DNA from: Chloroflexota bacterium
GTDB lineage: Bacteria > Chloroflexota > Dehalococcoidia > Lucifugimonadales > QGNO01
Assembly (NCBI GenBank): GCA_003228195.2
Contig: QGNO01000001.1
Span: 1 to 64,000 of the forward strand
Direction: 5' to 3'
DNA: 64,000 bases
In this document: piece by piece, positions 47,011 through 56,320 of the stretch
Numbering within the stretch: position 1 is the first letter of the stretch
Layout: every line of letters begins with the position of its first letter
Program-made: the position numbers and the translations under genes
The notes under the pieces: generated by a model
Seen by the model: only the letters and a program-made list of their open reading frames with translations
What the model was told of the DNA's origin: nothing
The model's database searches: none

Positions 47011-47577
47011 ATGATTTTATTAATAGATAATTACGATAGTTTTACCTATAACCTTTACCAATATTTGACGGAGTTGGGCGCCAAGGTTAGTGTCGAACGT
47101 AACGATAGCATAACGCTTAGTGATGTAAGGCATTTAAAGCCAGCAAAAATTGTAATTTCACCAGGACCTTGTACTCCCCTGGAAGCTGGAATTTCTACTG
47201 ATGTTATACGTGAATTCGGCATGGACGTTCCCATTTTGGGGGTGTGCCTTGGTCACCAGTGCATAGGTGAGGCGTTTGGTGCTACCGTAGGATATGCTGG
47301 GGAGATAGTCCACGGAAAAATTTCCACGATAAACCATGACGGAGAAGGTGTGTTTCGTAACCTACCTAATCCAATCAAGGGCATACGTTACCATTCTCTC
47401 TCTGTCTACAAGGAGACTCTTCCGCCTGAGTTGAAGGTTACCGCTTTTTCAAATACGAATGTGGTAATGGGGTTACGTCACACAGTTTATCCGATAGAAG
47501 GGATACAATTTCATCCAGAATCAATAATGACTGAATATGGTAAAGACTTACTAAGAAATTTCTTGAAAGGCAACTAA
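47011..47577 (+). CDS. trpG: Anthranilate synthase component II (glutamine amidotransferase)
   Basis: The 188-residue class I amidotransferase supplies ammonia to TrpE. IDNYDSFTYNLYQYL is the N-terminal signature, the nucleophile Cys is in GVCLGHQCIGEAFG, and the His-Glu dyad is in IQFHPESIMTEYG. It lies 45 bases after trpE. In some bacteria this protein also serves PabB; no pab gene is in the window. Confidence 0.95.
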   Translation: MILLIDNYDSFTYNLYQYLTELGAKVSVERNDSITLSDVRHLKPAKIVISPGPCTPLEAGISTDVIREFGMDVPILGVCLGHQCIGEAFGATVGYAGEIVHGKISTINHDGEGVFRNLPNPIKGIRYHSLSVYKETLPPELKVTAFSNTNVVMGLRHTVYPIEGIQFHPESIMTEYGKDLLRNFLKGN

Positions 47578-47654
47578 ACAGCAAAAACCAACTGAGTGGT
47601 TAGGAAATGCAGTTTTTCTGAAACAATTCCTAGTTTTTAGGTAGGGCGTGAACA

Positions 47655-48677
47655 ATGATTAAAGAAGCGATTGCATTACTAGTTCAAGGCGAGAATCTTT
47701 CACAAGAAGATTCGGCACAGGTCATGAATGAAATTATGAACAATGACGCTACGGAGGCGCAAATTGGTTCTTTCGTCACAGCACTTCGAATGAAAGGTGA
47801 GACTGTTCAGGAAATAACTGGCATGGCTCAAACAATGAGAGAAAAGTCTCTTAAGGTTTCTATTAGTTTGCAAAATAATAAACTTGTGGATACTGCGGGG
47901 ACTGGCGGCGATGGCCAGAACACCATGAATGTTTCTACTGCTGCCGCTATTGTTGCTTCTGCTGCTGGTGCAAAAGTGGCCAAACATGGTAACCGTGCGG
48001 TATCTAGCATGTGTGGCAGTGCGGATATACTTGAAGCTGTTGGGGTGAAAGTGGACCTGTCTCCTGATGGCGTAACTAGATGTATTGATGAAGTTGGCCT
48101 AGGATTTATGTTTGCTCCTATTTTCCATCCCGCAATGCGATATGCGGCGGCGCCAAGAAGAGATATTGGTATAAGAACGGTGTTTAATATATTGGGGCCT
48201 CTTACCAATCCTGCCAATGCAGATGCACAGGTGTTGGGTGTGGCGGACTCGACTTTCGGCGACTTAATGGCAAAGTCTTTGGCCTTGTTGGGGACACAAC
48301 GGGCGATGGTTGTACATGGCAACGATGGTATGGATGAGCTATCCATTACCGGGGCTACTAGCATTTGGGAACTTTCTTACGGTGAAATAAGTTCATACAA
48401 TATCGTTCCGGAAGATGTGAATATGGAAAGAGCTGATCTCAAAGATTTGCAGGGTGGGAGTTTGGAACGTAATCTTGATCTTTTCAATAGTGTCCTTCAA
48501 GGGGTACCGAGTCCAGCTTTGGAAATAGTAGTACTGAATGCCGCTGCGACATTGGTTGTTGCTGAAAAGGCAGACGATTTATCTGACGGAGTTGTGCTCG
48601 CACGCGATGCAATAGTTAGTGGTGCCGCCGACGAGAAAATCAGAGCATTTGCGACGTTGAGCCAGAAGCTTAGTTAG
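47655..48677 (+). CDS. trpD: Anthranilate phosphoribosyltransferase
   Basis: The 340-residue enzyme transfers phosphoribose from PRPP to anthranilate. It has the GTGGDGQNTMNVSTAAAIV phosphate-binding loop, KHGNRAVSSMCGSADILEA and FAPIFHPAMRYAAAPRRDIG. Length is normal. It is separated from trpG by 77 bases and from trpC by 79 bases, larger gaps than elsewhere in the operon, but no terminator is evident in either. Confidence 0.96.
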   Translation: MIKEAIALLVQGENLSQEDSAQVMNEIMNNDATEAQIGSFVTALRMKGETVQEITGMAQTMREKSLKVSISLQNNKLVDTAGTGGDGQNTMNVSTAAAIVASAAGAKVAKHGNRAVSSMCGSADILEAVGVKVDLSPDGVTRCIDEVGLGFMFAPIFHPAMRYAAAPRRDIGIRTVFNILGPLTNPANADAQVLGVADSTFGDLMAKSLALLGTQRAMVVHGNDGMDELSITGATSIWELSYGEISSYNIVPEDVNMERADLKDLQGGSLERNLDLFNSVLQGVPSPALEIVVLNAAATLVVAEKADDLSDGVVLARDAIVSGAADEKIRAFATLSQKLS

Positions 48678-48756
48678 AATTGGAAATGGACGGAGTAAGA
48701 ATTCGCTCGCTGAAATATGTAGATAGATAAATAAAGAAAAGAAGTTCAAGGTTGTT

Positions 48757-49548
48757 ATGGTCACTACAATTCTTAACCAAATTGTGAATAAAAAAACCGA
48801 GCGGGTAATGGAGCAAAAGCTGACCATGCCTTTGCATGTGTTGGAGTCTAGGATTCCTGAATTGGCGTCACCCAGGAATTTCTCAGGAGCGCTTTGGGGC
48901 TCTGGCGTTAGGTTGATCGCTGAAGTCAAAAAAACCTCACCTTCTAAAGGTCTTCTCAGGAGCCCCTATGATCCTGTGAGTTTAGCTTGTACATATGCAG
49001 AAAATGGAGCAGGCGCGATTTCTGTTCTAACCGAATCGGACCATTTTCATGGAAGCCTAGATCACTTAACCGATGTAAAGAAAGGAATGGGTGAGTTAGA
49101 ATTACCCGTTTTACGCAAAGATTTTATATTTGATCCGTATCAGGTCGTGGAATCTCGGGTCGCTGGGGCGGATGCTATTTTGTTAATAGTGGGAATTTTA
49201 GGCGTGAATCAAATAAAAGAGTTACTCGGGTTGTGTCAGTCTTTGTGGATGCAGGCATTGGTTGAGGTACATTCTGAAAGAGAACTTGACATTGCTCTGA
49301 ATGCCGGGGCTGATATTATAGGCATAAACAATAGAAATCTCAGTACATTTGAAACGGATATCTCATTATCCCAGCGACTCAGACATTTGATTCCCGCAGG
49401 AAAGATAGTAGTCGCGGAAAGTGGGATAAAGTCTAGAGAAGACGTAGTCCAACTAAAAAAAGCTAGAATAGATGCTGTGTTGGTGGGTGAGGCTATCATG
49501 ACCGCCAAAGACATTGGAGCTAAAGTCCGGGAGTTGGTTGGTACATGA
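48757..49548 (+). CDS. trpC: Indole-3-glycerol phosphate synthase
   Basis: The 263-residue TIM-barrel enzyme closes the indole ring. Conserved elements are LIAEVKKTSPSKGLLR (substrate phosphate and catalytic Lys), LRKDFIFDPYQV, IIGINNRNLSTFETD and VAESGIKSREDV. The stop overlaps the trpF start by four bases, indicating coupling. The start ATG 48757 is preceded by AAGG. Confidence 0.95.
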   Translation: MVTTILNQIVNKKTERVMEQKLTMPLHVLESRIPELASPRNFSGALWGSGVRLIAEVKKTSPSKGLLRSPYDPVSLACTYAENGAGAISVLTESDHFHGSLDHLTDVKKGMGELELPVLRKDFIFDPYQVVESRVAGADAILLIVGILGVNQIKELLGLCQSLWMQALVEVHSERELDIALNAGADIIGINNRNLSTFETDISLSQRLRHLIPAGKIVVAESGIKSREDVVQLKKARIDAVLVGEAIMTAKDIGAKVRELVGT

Positions 49549-50204
49549 CGGGCGTCAAGATTTGTAGTGTCCAGCAGCTAGATCATGTCTTAGCGGCTGC
49601 CGAAGCTGGAGCAGATTATGTCGGCATTAATTTTGTACCTGGTGTAAGAAGACAAATCGTTCAGAGTGAAGCAAGGTGGATGATTCAAACGTTTCGCTAT
49701 GAGTACGGTTATTCAGGCCCTGAATTCGTTGGTATTTTTGCCGATCAGGTTATAGATGAAGTCAACCGAATTATCGACGATTGTGATTTGGACCTTGCGC
49801 AGTTAAGCGGACATGAATCAGTGGAATATGCGACTCAAGTTTCAAAGCCGGTAATTAAAGCTATACACGTTTCTGCCCACAAGTCGGTTGAAGAGAGCAT
49901 TCATGATATAGCCCCTTTAATCCACCGGTTTCATTCTTTGGGAATTGTCCCACTTCTGGACCCGGACGTAGGTTCGGCTCTTGGAGGGACTGGAACGACC
50001 TTTGATTGGGGTATAGCAAAGGCGCTGGCAAGCGAAGGAGACTTTCTTTTGGGGGGAGGTTTAAACCCAGATACAGTGACTTCCGCTGTCCAGAATGTAC
50101 GGCCGTGGGGAGTGGACGTATCTAGCGGAGTTGAGACAAATGGGATGAAGGACACAGAGAAGATCAAGAAATTTATTGAAAGAGTCAAGGCGCAGAAGGA
50201 GTAA
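49545..50204 (+). CDS. trpF: Phosphoribosylanthranilate isomerase
   Basis: The 219-residue TIM-barrel isomerase has the catalytic Cys in [27 protein letters not shown], the catalytic Asp in [12 protein letters not shown] and the phosphate-binding GGGLNPDTV and [11 protein letters not shown]. It converts PRA to CdRP. It overlaps trpC by four bases and precedes trpB by five. Length is normal. Confidence 0.94.
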   Translation: MTGVKICSVQQLDHVLAAAEAGADYVGINFVPGVRRQIVQSEARWMIQTFRYEYGYSGPEFVGIFADQVIDEVNRIIDDCDLDLAQLSGHESVEYATQVSKPVIKAIHVSAHKSVEESIHDIAPLIHRFHSLGIVPLLDPDVGSALGGTGTTFDWGIAKALASEGDFLLGGGLNPDTVTSAVQNVRPWGVDVSSGVETNGMKDTEKIKKFIERVKAQKE

Positions 50205-50209
50205 TAACC

Positions 50210-51394
50210 GTGACCGATACAGTTCCCAATGAACAGGGTAGATTCGGCGATTTTGGTGGTCGGTTTGTTCCAGAGACACTTATGGCTCCATTACAGGAAT
50301 TGGAACAAGCTTACGAAGAGATAAGGGTCGATGATTCGTTTGGAAAAGAATATTTGTACCTGTTAAAAAATTATGTTGGGCGACCCACTCCTTTATATCA
50401 CGCTACTAACCTTAGTAAGCAGCTAGGTGGGGCACAAATTTATTTGAAAAGAGAGGATTTGGCACATACAGGTGCGCACAAGATCAACAATGCATTAGGA
50501 CAGGGGTTGTTAGCTCGTCGCTTGGGTAAAAAGAGGATCATAGCTGAGACTGGAGCAGGACAACACGGCGTTGCCACAGCAACTGTATGTGCAATGTTGG
50601 GTTTGGAGTGCATCGTTTATATGGGTGAGAAAGACATTAAGCGCCAAATGCCTAATGTATATCGAATGAGACTTCTTGGAGCTGAAGTACGGCCAGTGAC
50701 GAGCGGCACAAGAACCCTTAAAGATGCGATAAATGAAGCAATTAGAGACTGGGTTACGAATGTGGTTGACACTCACTATTTGATTGGTAGCGTAGTAGGC
50801 CCACATCCTTATCCGGTGATGGTTCGCGATTTCCAGTCGGTAATTGGAAACGAGGCGAAAAACCAGATATTGGAGATTTCGGATAAGCTTCCTAATTATG
50901 TTGTTGCTTGTGTAGGTGGAGGTAGCAATGCCATTGGCCTATTCCACGCTTTTATTCCCGAAGCTGAGGTTAAATTGATAGGAGTAGAAGCAGGAGGCGA
51001 AGGTATTGAGAGTGGAAAGCACGCCGCATCAATCGTTGCAGGCCGACCTGGTGTGTTACACGGCTCCTACTCTTATTTGTTACAAGATGATGACGGCCAG
51101 ATAGTTGGCACGCATAGTGTGTCTGCTGGGCTTGATTACCCAGGAGTAGGTCCGGAACATGCTTATTTGGCAGATAGCGGGCGTGCAACTTATGTTGCAA
51201 CGACTGATAAAGAAGCTTTGGAGGGATTTCAATTACTAAGTCGTGAAGAAGGCATAATCCCAGCTTTAGAGCCCGCTCATGCTATTGCGTACGTAGCAAA
51301 ACTTGCACCGACACTGGGGCAGGATGCCACAATTCTTATCGGTCTAAGTGGCAGGGGGGACAAGGACCTAGAAGCGGTACAGAATCTGCTTTGA
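50210..51394 (+). CDS. trpB: Tryptophan synthase beta chain
   Basis: The 394-residue PLP enzyme joins indole and serine. The PLP Lys is in [19 protein letters not shown], the glutamine/phosphate loop is [15 protein letters not shown], and [16 protein letters not shown] opens the protein. This is the standard TrpB1 form that normally pairs with TrpA. The trpA gene is not adjacent: the next gene is convergent after a hairpin, so trpA must lie elsewhere or be missing. Confidence 0.96.
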   Translation: MTDTVPNEQGRFGDFGGRFVPETLMAPLQELEQAYEEIRVDDSFGKEYLYLLKNYVGRPTPLYHATNLSKQLGGAQIYLKREDLAHTGAHKINNALGQGLLARRLGKKRIIAETGAGQHGVATATVCAMLGLECIVYMGEKDIKRQMPNVYRMRLLGAEVRPVTSGTRTLKDAINEAIRDWVTNVVDTHYLIGSVVGPHPYPVMVRDFQSVIGNEAKNQILEISDKLPNYVVACVGGGSNAIGLFHAFIPEAEVKLIGVEAGGEGIESGKHAASIVAGRPGVLHGSYSYLLQDDDGQIVGTHSVSAGLDYPGVGPEHAYLADSGRATYVATTDKEALEGFQLLSREEGIIPALEPAHAIAYVAKLAPTLGQDATILIGLSGRGDKDLEAVQNLL

Positions 51395-51407
51395 ATGGAT
51401 TTGGCAT

Positions 51408-51429
51408 TCTGATTTAGAATAAAATCAGA
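51408..51429. terminator. Putative bidirectional hairpin terminator after trpB
   Basis: The arms TCTGATTT (51408-51415) and AAATCAGA (51422-51429) form an eight-base-pair stem around a six-base loop, between the convergent ends of trpB and the MaoC-like gene. No long T-run follows on either strand, so efficiency is uncertain. Confidence 0.55.
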
Positions 51430-51430
51430 T

Positions 51431-51865
51431 CTAAGATTGAATATTCTTAGGTCTTGAATCAAGATTAACGATCGCTGACCCAGGCGTGGTTTTATACCCT
51501 TCGTCGTTTTCGATCCAAATAGTGCAATCAACTAAGGATAGTCCATTTTCCCTGTAGCGTCTTGAAACGAACCCTTTGCAAATTAGAGTCGAGTTGGGGA
51601 AGTCCATATCCCTATGTGCACAAGTTAACTTTCTTAAGCGCCCTGACCCTTGAATCCAATCCGTGATTAATTGGGCTAGAAAAGCGTTTTTAAGCCCGCC
51701 TTGTACGATTACGCCTGGCAAACCGATACTCTTGGCATACTCTTCATCGTAATGGATACGGTACAGGTCTCCAGTGACGCTCGCATACCTCAGTAACATT
51801 TCTTTTGTGGGATACTTTTCCAGAGACGGTATTTCAGTCCCTATTCGAACATCTTCCCAATACAT
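51431..51865 (-). CDS. MaoC-like hot-dog hydratase (catalytic type)
   Basis: The 144-residue hot-dog domain has the MaoC catalytic pattern, with Asp and His in SVTGDLYRIHYDEEYAKSI, then GLPGVIVQGGL on the central helix. Such proteins hydrate enoyl-CoA in the (R) direction. It lies 25 bases downstream of a second hot-dog gene that lacks the His, so the pair probably forms a heterodimer, as in HadA/HadB-type dehydratases. The CoA substrate is unknown. Confidence 0.85.
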   Translation of the reverse strand: MYWEDVRIGTEIPSLEKYPTKEMLLRYASVTGDLYRIHYDEEYAKSIGLPGVIVQGGLKNAFLAQLITDWIQGSGRLRKLTCAHRDMDFPNSTLICKGFVSRRYRENGLSLVDCTIWIENDEGYKTTPGSAIVNLDSRPKNIQS

Positions 51866-51890
51866 TATTTATAGCGTCCTTTATAATTGG

Positions 51891-52346
51891 TCAGTAGGTT
51901 ATTCGGGTCCATTTATGTATTGCCACCACTTTCGAGTGTTGGTTTGTGTATTTAAATTCTCGTGTCCAAATAAGCATTTTCCCCAATTTACCCGTTTTTT
52001 CTAAAACATCTAGCAGTTTATCCACAACAGTTATGTTGTCTCCAGCTAGAATTGGCTCAAAATAGTTCCATTCACTGCCACCATCCAGAAGGTGGGCTCC
52101 AAGATGTTCCGGGTTGTTTTCTGAACGGCTTCCCTTTAGCGTACGAAGGAAAGTGGGTGGCGCAACAATATTATTTAAGCCACGACGCTTTGCAAGGTTT
52201 CTTTCTCGATATATTTCGTTGAAATCACCTACTGCGTCGGTGAAATCTATGATGTCACTTGTACCTACTACATATGTGATTGGGGCTGATTCAACTCCAA
52301 TGGAACGTTTAATTACTGAATCAGAGATGGAATCGAATTCGCTCAT
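51891..52346 (-). CDS. MaoC-like hot-dog protein (N-terminal, non-catalytic type)
   Basis: The 151-residue hot-dog domain resembles the N-terminal half of two-domain MaoC hydratases: DFTDAVGDFNEIYRE and NNIVAPPTFLRTL. In the place of the catalytic Asp-x4-His, Tyr replaces His, which is common for the structural partner. The start ATG 52346 overlaps the stop of the upstream GNAT gene (ATGA); an ATG six bases earlier is also possible. It probably pairs with the MaoC-like protein encoded just downstream. Confidence 0.8.
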   Translation of the reverse strand: MSEFDSISDSVIKRSIGVESAPITYVVGTSDIIDFTDAVGDFNEIYRERNLAKRRGLNNIVAPPTFLRTLKGSRSENNPEHLGAHLLDGGSEWNYFEPILAGDNITVVDKLLDVLEKTGKLGKMLIWTREFKYTNQHSKVVAIHKWTRITY

Positions 52347-52924
52347 TGCCACCCATTCTTATTGACGACATCAATCTTACGTAAAGGGGCAAGTTTAGAA
52401 CTCCTGTGTTGCAACCAGTAGCCGCGCTCAAGTTCCATGCGAATTAAATCTCTTCCGCTGCGATGTATCGTTTTTTTAGGGATAAATCCACACTTTTGGA
52501 AGCTTCTTTGTGCTCTGAAATTCCAATCTAAAGTGTGTAGATATAAGAGGCGCAGCTCTCTAGTCATGAACATGTGGTCTATTAGGCCTGCCAAAGTGTG
52601 ATAGCCGAAGCCTTTGTTCCAGTATTCACGCTTGCCAATCATAACGCCTAGTTCAGCCTCTCCGAAATTCAAATTTATGTCATAACACATTACGTTTCCA
52701 ATGTGATTCCCACTTAGATCGTCTATCGCAAATTTTATCGATGAAGATGACTGACGATTCAGATCATCTTTGTAATACCTTAGAAATTCATCAAATGATT
52801 GCCTAATTGGGCTTGACGCATCTAGTTCAGCTAATTCCTCGTCGCATCGCCAAGCGTAATCATCTTCAGCATCCTCTATGTGTTTGGGTCTGAGAATTAC
52901 ATGCCCGGCCCTAATTTGTTGCAA
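52343..52924 (-). CDS. GNAT-family N-acetyltransferase (RimJ/RimL-like)
   Basis: The 193-residue product begins HVILRPKHIEDAEDDYAW and has MIGKREYWNKGFGYHTLAGL, the acetyl-CoA pyrophosphate loop. YLHTLDWNFRAQRSFQKCGF is the usual GNAT C-terminal motif. It probably acetylates an amino group of a protein or small molecule. The start appears to be TTG 52924 because the nearby ATG is out of frame. It is coupled to the MaoC-like gene by a four-base overlap. Confidence 0.87.
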   Translation of the reverse strand: MQQIRAGHVILRPKHIEDAEDDYAWRCDEELAELDASSPIRQSFDEFLRYYKDDLNRQSSSSIKFAIDDLSGNHIGNVMCYDINLNFGEAELGVMIGKREYWNKGFGYHTLAGLIDHMFMTRELRLLYLHTLDWNFRAQRSFQKCGFIPKKTIHRSGRDLIRMELERGYWLQHRSSKLAPLRKIDVVNKNGWQ

Positions 52925-53026
52925 TTTTATTGTCCATGTTCATTCTTTTCTTTTAACCGCACTACCAATGAAGTTTCCTTGAAGATGTACACGTTCGAAT
53001 ATTCTTGGTGGAGTTGGTGCCAATTC

Positions 53027-53461
53027 TCACATTAGAAGCGGTACTATTGTTAGAGCTTTTTCTACTATTTTGATTTCATCACTATAAGTCATGATTCTCA
53101 GGGCATCATTTTTTGAGTGCCAACCAACTTCGTCAAACTCGGGGTCATGCAGAGAAAAATCGCCTCCAATTGGTGTCATAAGGTAAAAGTGGACCCGTTT
53201 CTCGCATTTGACATTGTCTTGTTTTCGTATGAACGAGTATTCAATAAACCCCAGAGAGTCCAGAATACTTACTTCTAGGCCAGTTTCTTCACTGACTTCC
53301 CTCAACGCCGTTTGCTCCATCGACTCACCGATCTCGGGGGTACCCTTTGGTAGGGCCCATAACTCGGGTGCTTTTCTATGGCATATGGCTATCTCAATGT
53401 CATGCCCGGACCAACGGCAAACGACTCCACCCATTGAGACATGGTGCTCAATTTTTCTCAC
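53027..53461 (-). CDS. Nudix hydrolase
   Basis: The 144-residue product has a complete Nudix box, GTPEIGESMEQTALREVSEE followed by TGLEV, fitting Gx5Ex7REUxEExGU. It hydrolyses a nucleoside diphosphate linked to some moiety X; the N-terminal MGGVVCRW and the LWALPKG lead-in resemble the Ap4A/8-oxo-dGTP-type Nudix enzymes. The start is GTG 53461 after AAGGA. The substrate is not determined. The 285 bases upstream (53462-53746) hold no gene and probably contain divergent promoters. Confidence 0.92.
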   Translation of the reverse strand: MRKIEHHVSMGGVVCRWSGHDIEIAICHRKAPELWALPKGTPEIGESMEQTALREVSEETGLEVSILDSLGFIEYSFIRKQDNVKCEKRVHFYLMTPIGGDFSLHDPEFDEVGWHSKNDALRIMTYSDEIKIVEKALTIVPLLM

Positions 53462-53746
53462 GGTTATCCTTCTGCAAAACCTTTTTAGTACTCAATCGAA
53501 TCATGCGCTTTTGACTTTAAGTATACCTTTAAATGGCAGGTAAGAAACTTTCCTTACGGATGGTTCATTTTGTCGAATAGTCGACTGGTATCGAACTTTT
53601 CACCTAAACGAAGAATTTTTCAAGATTTTCAAGATATAGATTTACGGCTTGTTTGCGGTGTGCGTACATTGTGAACGGATCAAATGTGCTAATATCCGAT
53701 GATTAGTATCGGCAAAACTGTGGACTGTTTGGTATTGGGAGGGATG

Positions 53747-55081
53747 ATGCAAGATATCTTGGCAGGATTGAGAATTATCGACAGTACAACGGCTGTAGCA
53801 ATGCCGACGGCCATGCACATTATGGCTGATCTTGGTGCGGAAATCATCAAAGTGGAAAGCCACACGCTCACCAGAGATGAAACCGGCCCTTATGCGGACA
53901 ATGATCCTGGTGACGAACCTTGGAATAGGGACGCCAGTTTTCAGCATTTGCATAGAGGTAAATATAGCCTTACGTTAGATTTAAAGACTGCTGAGGGTAT
54001 CAAGGCTTACAAGGAGTTGGCTAGGGTCACCGATGTAATAGTTGAGAACAATCGGGCTGGCACTATGGATCGGTTGGGTTTGGGTTACGGTGAGATACGT
54101 AATTTGAAGCCAGACATCATTTATTTTTCAAATACTGGCTTTGGTCATACTGGACCTTGGAAAAGGTACGCTGGCATTGGGAGTATGCTTGAACTCATTT
54201 GTGGATTGAGCCAATTCACTGGGTATCCAGATGAAGGCACGCCTCGCAGAGTTGGAGCGGCTTGGTTTGATTTGCATGTCGCGTGGATGGCCGTGTTCGC
54301 AATCATGGCTGCTTTGCACTACAGAAGTGACACTGGGAAAGGTCAGTGGGTAGACTTCGCGATGTATCAAATCGGGGTTTCGACTTTGGGAGATGCAATA
54401 TTGGATTATTCCATAAATGGACGAAACGGGCGATTGATGGGGAATCGACACCCGGTTCATGCTCCTTATGGAGTGTACAGATGTCAGGGTGACGACAAAT
54501 GGATAGCGATCGGGATAGAGACCGACGAACAATGGGTTTCTCTAGGCAGCATTTTAGGAAACGGATTAATGGATAATCCCAAGTTTGAAGATCCACTTTC
54601 CCGTAAGCACCACGAGGATGAACTGGACAATTATATAGCTGAATGGACTGGAGATAAGAATGCTGAGGTAATCATGAAAACTCTTCAAGAGGCTGGAGTG
54701 CCGGCTTATCCAGTTAAGAACACTAAGGAGCTTCTAACTGATTCCCATATGGAAGCCAGGAACTTTTATGAACGATTTACTCATCCCCCAGAGTCTGGCA
54801 TTGGTATTCGTGCCTACGTCAGCCGTCCTTGGAGAATGCCTGAGATGCCATCTGTAATTCACAGGCCAGCGCCACGGCTTGGAGAACAAAATGAGCACAT
54901 AATTTCAGACTTGCTCGGCTGGTCAGATGCTGAGGTGTCTAAGCTTTATGCCCTTGATGTAATGGGCAAAATACCCAGTAATACATTTGAAAGGAAGCCG
55001 GTAAACCTTGAGGCGGCCGTGGATGAAGGGACTATTGCCGAGATTGACCCTGACTTTAAAGAAACGTTGAGGTATCAATAA
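53747..55081 (+). CDS. CaiB/BaiF class III CoA-transferase (catalytic)
   Basis: The 444-residue product has the family N-terminus (ILAGLRIIDSTTAVAMPTAM, ADLGAEIIKVES) and the region WFDLHVAWMAVFAIMAALHY followed by RSDTGKGQWVDFAM. The Asp of WFDLH sits where class III enzymes have their catalytic Asp that forms the acyl-anhydride. I start at ATG 53747, just after GGGAGGG; ATG 53744 or 53699 are alternatives. The next CoA-transferase gene begins at the base after the stop. The carboxylate substrate is unknown. Confidence 0.9.
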   Translation: MQDILAGLRIIDSTTAVAMPTAMHIMADLGAEIIKVESHTLTRDETGPYADNDPGDEPWNRDASFQHLHRGKYSLTLDLKTAEGIKAYKELARVTDVIVENNRAGTMDRLGLGYGEIRNLKPDIIYFSNTGFGHTGPWKRYAGIGSMLELICGLSQFTGYPDEGTPRRVGAAWFDLHVAWMAVFAIMAALHYRSDTGKGQWVDFAMYQIGVSTLGDAILDYSINGRNGRLMGNRHPVHAPYGVYRCQGDDKWIAIGIETDEQWVSLGSILGNGLMDNPKFEDPLSRKHHEDELDNYIAEWTGDKNAEVIMKTLQEAGVPAYPVKNTKELLTDSHMEARNFYERFTHPPESGIGIRAYVSRPWRMPEMPSVIHRPAPRLGEQNEHIISDLLGWSDAEVSKLYALDVMGKIPSNTFERKPVNLEAAVDEGTIAEIDPDFKETLRYQ

Positions 55082-56311
55082 ATGGAAGCAGTCATTGGTT
55101 CAGCGCTTGGGAAATTTCGAATAATCGACCTAACTATGGGTATAGCAGGTCCATATGCTAGTAAGCTTTTTGCTGACTACGGTTCAGACGTTATAAAGGT
55201 GGAGCCACCAGGATCTGGTGACATAGCCAGAAGCATTGGACCATTCTATGGCGATGATCCACACCCTGAGAAGTGCTTGCTTTTTCTTTGTCTCAACTGT
55301 AACAAGCGGGGCGTGACGCTAAATCTCGAAAATCTAGCTGGGAGAAAAATAATTCGTGAATTGGTGAAGACCGCAGACGTGGTATTTGAGAGCTTTAGTC
55401 CTGGCTATCTTGATGAGTTGGGACTGGGGTATGATGAACTGTCTTCAATAAATCCAAACCTTGTCATGACATCGATCAGCCCATTTGGGCAGACGGGTCC
55501 GTATCGTGACTACGAAGGAAACGATCTGATTTACCAAGCTGCTGGTGGAATAATGTATACCAGTGGTGCGTATGATAGAGAGCCGTTGAAGCATGGGCAT
55601 CCCCAGAGCCTCTATTTTGGAGGCATAACTGCTGCCTACGCTACTTCTATTGCTCTTTACGGCAGAAGCGTGATTGGTCACGGACAACACCTCGACTTTT
55701 CTCTCGCCGAATCGGCTGCAGCTCACCAGTATCAGCCGGTAATCAGGTACGCATTTCTCGGCGCAATTGACCGTAGAGCGCCAAAAACTGACACTGATAA
55801 TCTAAAGAGTACGGGTTGGCAAGGAATAGTACCTACTAAGGACGGATTTGTGAGCCCGACCCTCCGGCCTCCTCGAAGGTCTCTTAGCGGAGCAGTAGCG
55901 TGGAAGGAATATGCGAACATCATTGGAAGGCCAGAATTAGGTGACGCGCTGGCTGAGGCAAGGACGGGTAAAGAGCGTGATGAGATATTGATGCCTGCTC
56001 TGAAGGAAATAGGCAAATTTGATTATTATCACAATATTATGTCCCGCGAATGGCTTGGAGGTGTAGTCCAAACATCTGAAGATTTAGTCAATTGCCCCCA
56101 GTTGGAGGAGAGGGGTTTTTGGACTGAAGTGACGCATCCAGTGATGGGGAAGGTAAAGTTGCCTGGAGAGTTGTTCAGAATGCCTGAAAGCCCGTGGAGC
56201 ATGCGGTACCCCGCACCATTGTTGGGTCAACATAACTCGGCCGTTTATAAGGGCGAGCTCGGGTATTCCGATCAGGACGTTATTAGATTACGCCAGCAGC
56301 ATGCGATTTAG
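55082..56311 (+). CDS. CaiB/BaiF class III CoA-transferase homologue lacking the catalytic Asp
   Basis: The 409-residue product has KFRIIDLTMGIAGPYASKLF, ADYGSDVIKVEPPGSGDIAR and the later GRSVIGHGQHLDFSLAE, so it is a clear family member. In the helix where the partner has WFDLH, this protein reads SLYFGGITAAYATSIALYGR, with no Asp at or near the aligned position. It may be a structural subunit of a heteromer with the preceding protein, as in two-gene class III enzymes such as BbsEF, or may use another residue. It follows its partner without a gap. Confidence 0.88.
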   Translation: MEAVIGSALGKFRIIDLTMGIAGPYASKLFADYGSDVIKVEPPGSGDIARSIGPFYGDDPHPEKCLLFLCLNCNKRGVTLNLENLAGRKIIRELVKTADVVFESFSPGYLDELGLGYDELSSINPNLVMTSISPFGQTGPYRDYEGNDLIYQAAGGIMYTSGAYDREPLKHGHPQSLYFGGITAAYATSIALYGRSVIGHGQHLDFSLAESAAAHQYQPVIRYAFLGAIDRRAPKTDTDNLKSTGWQGIVPTKDGFVSPTLRPPRRSLSGAVAWKEYANIIGRPELGDALAEARTGKERDEILMPALKEIGKFDYYHNIMSREWLGGVVQTSEDLVNCPQLEERGFWTEVTHPVMGKVKLPGELFRMPESPWSMRYPAPLLGQHNSAVYKGELGYSDQDVIRLRQQHAI

Positions 56312-56320
56312 ATTTGAATT

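Noticed and set aside
53660-53700. Promoter TTGTGA/TAATAT upstream of the CoA-transferases
   Set aside because: The spacing is about 15 bases and the -35 match is weak, so it is not listed as a feature.
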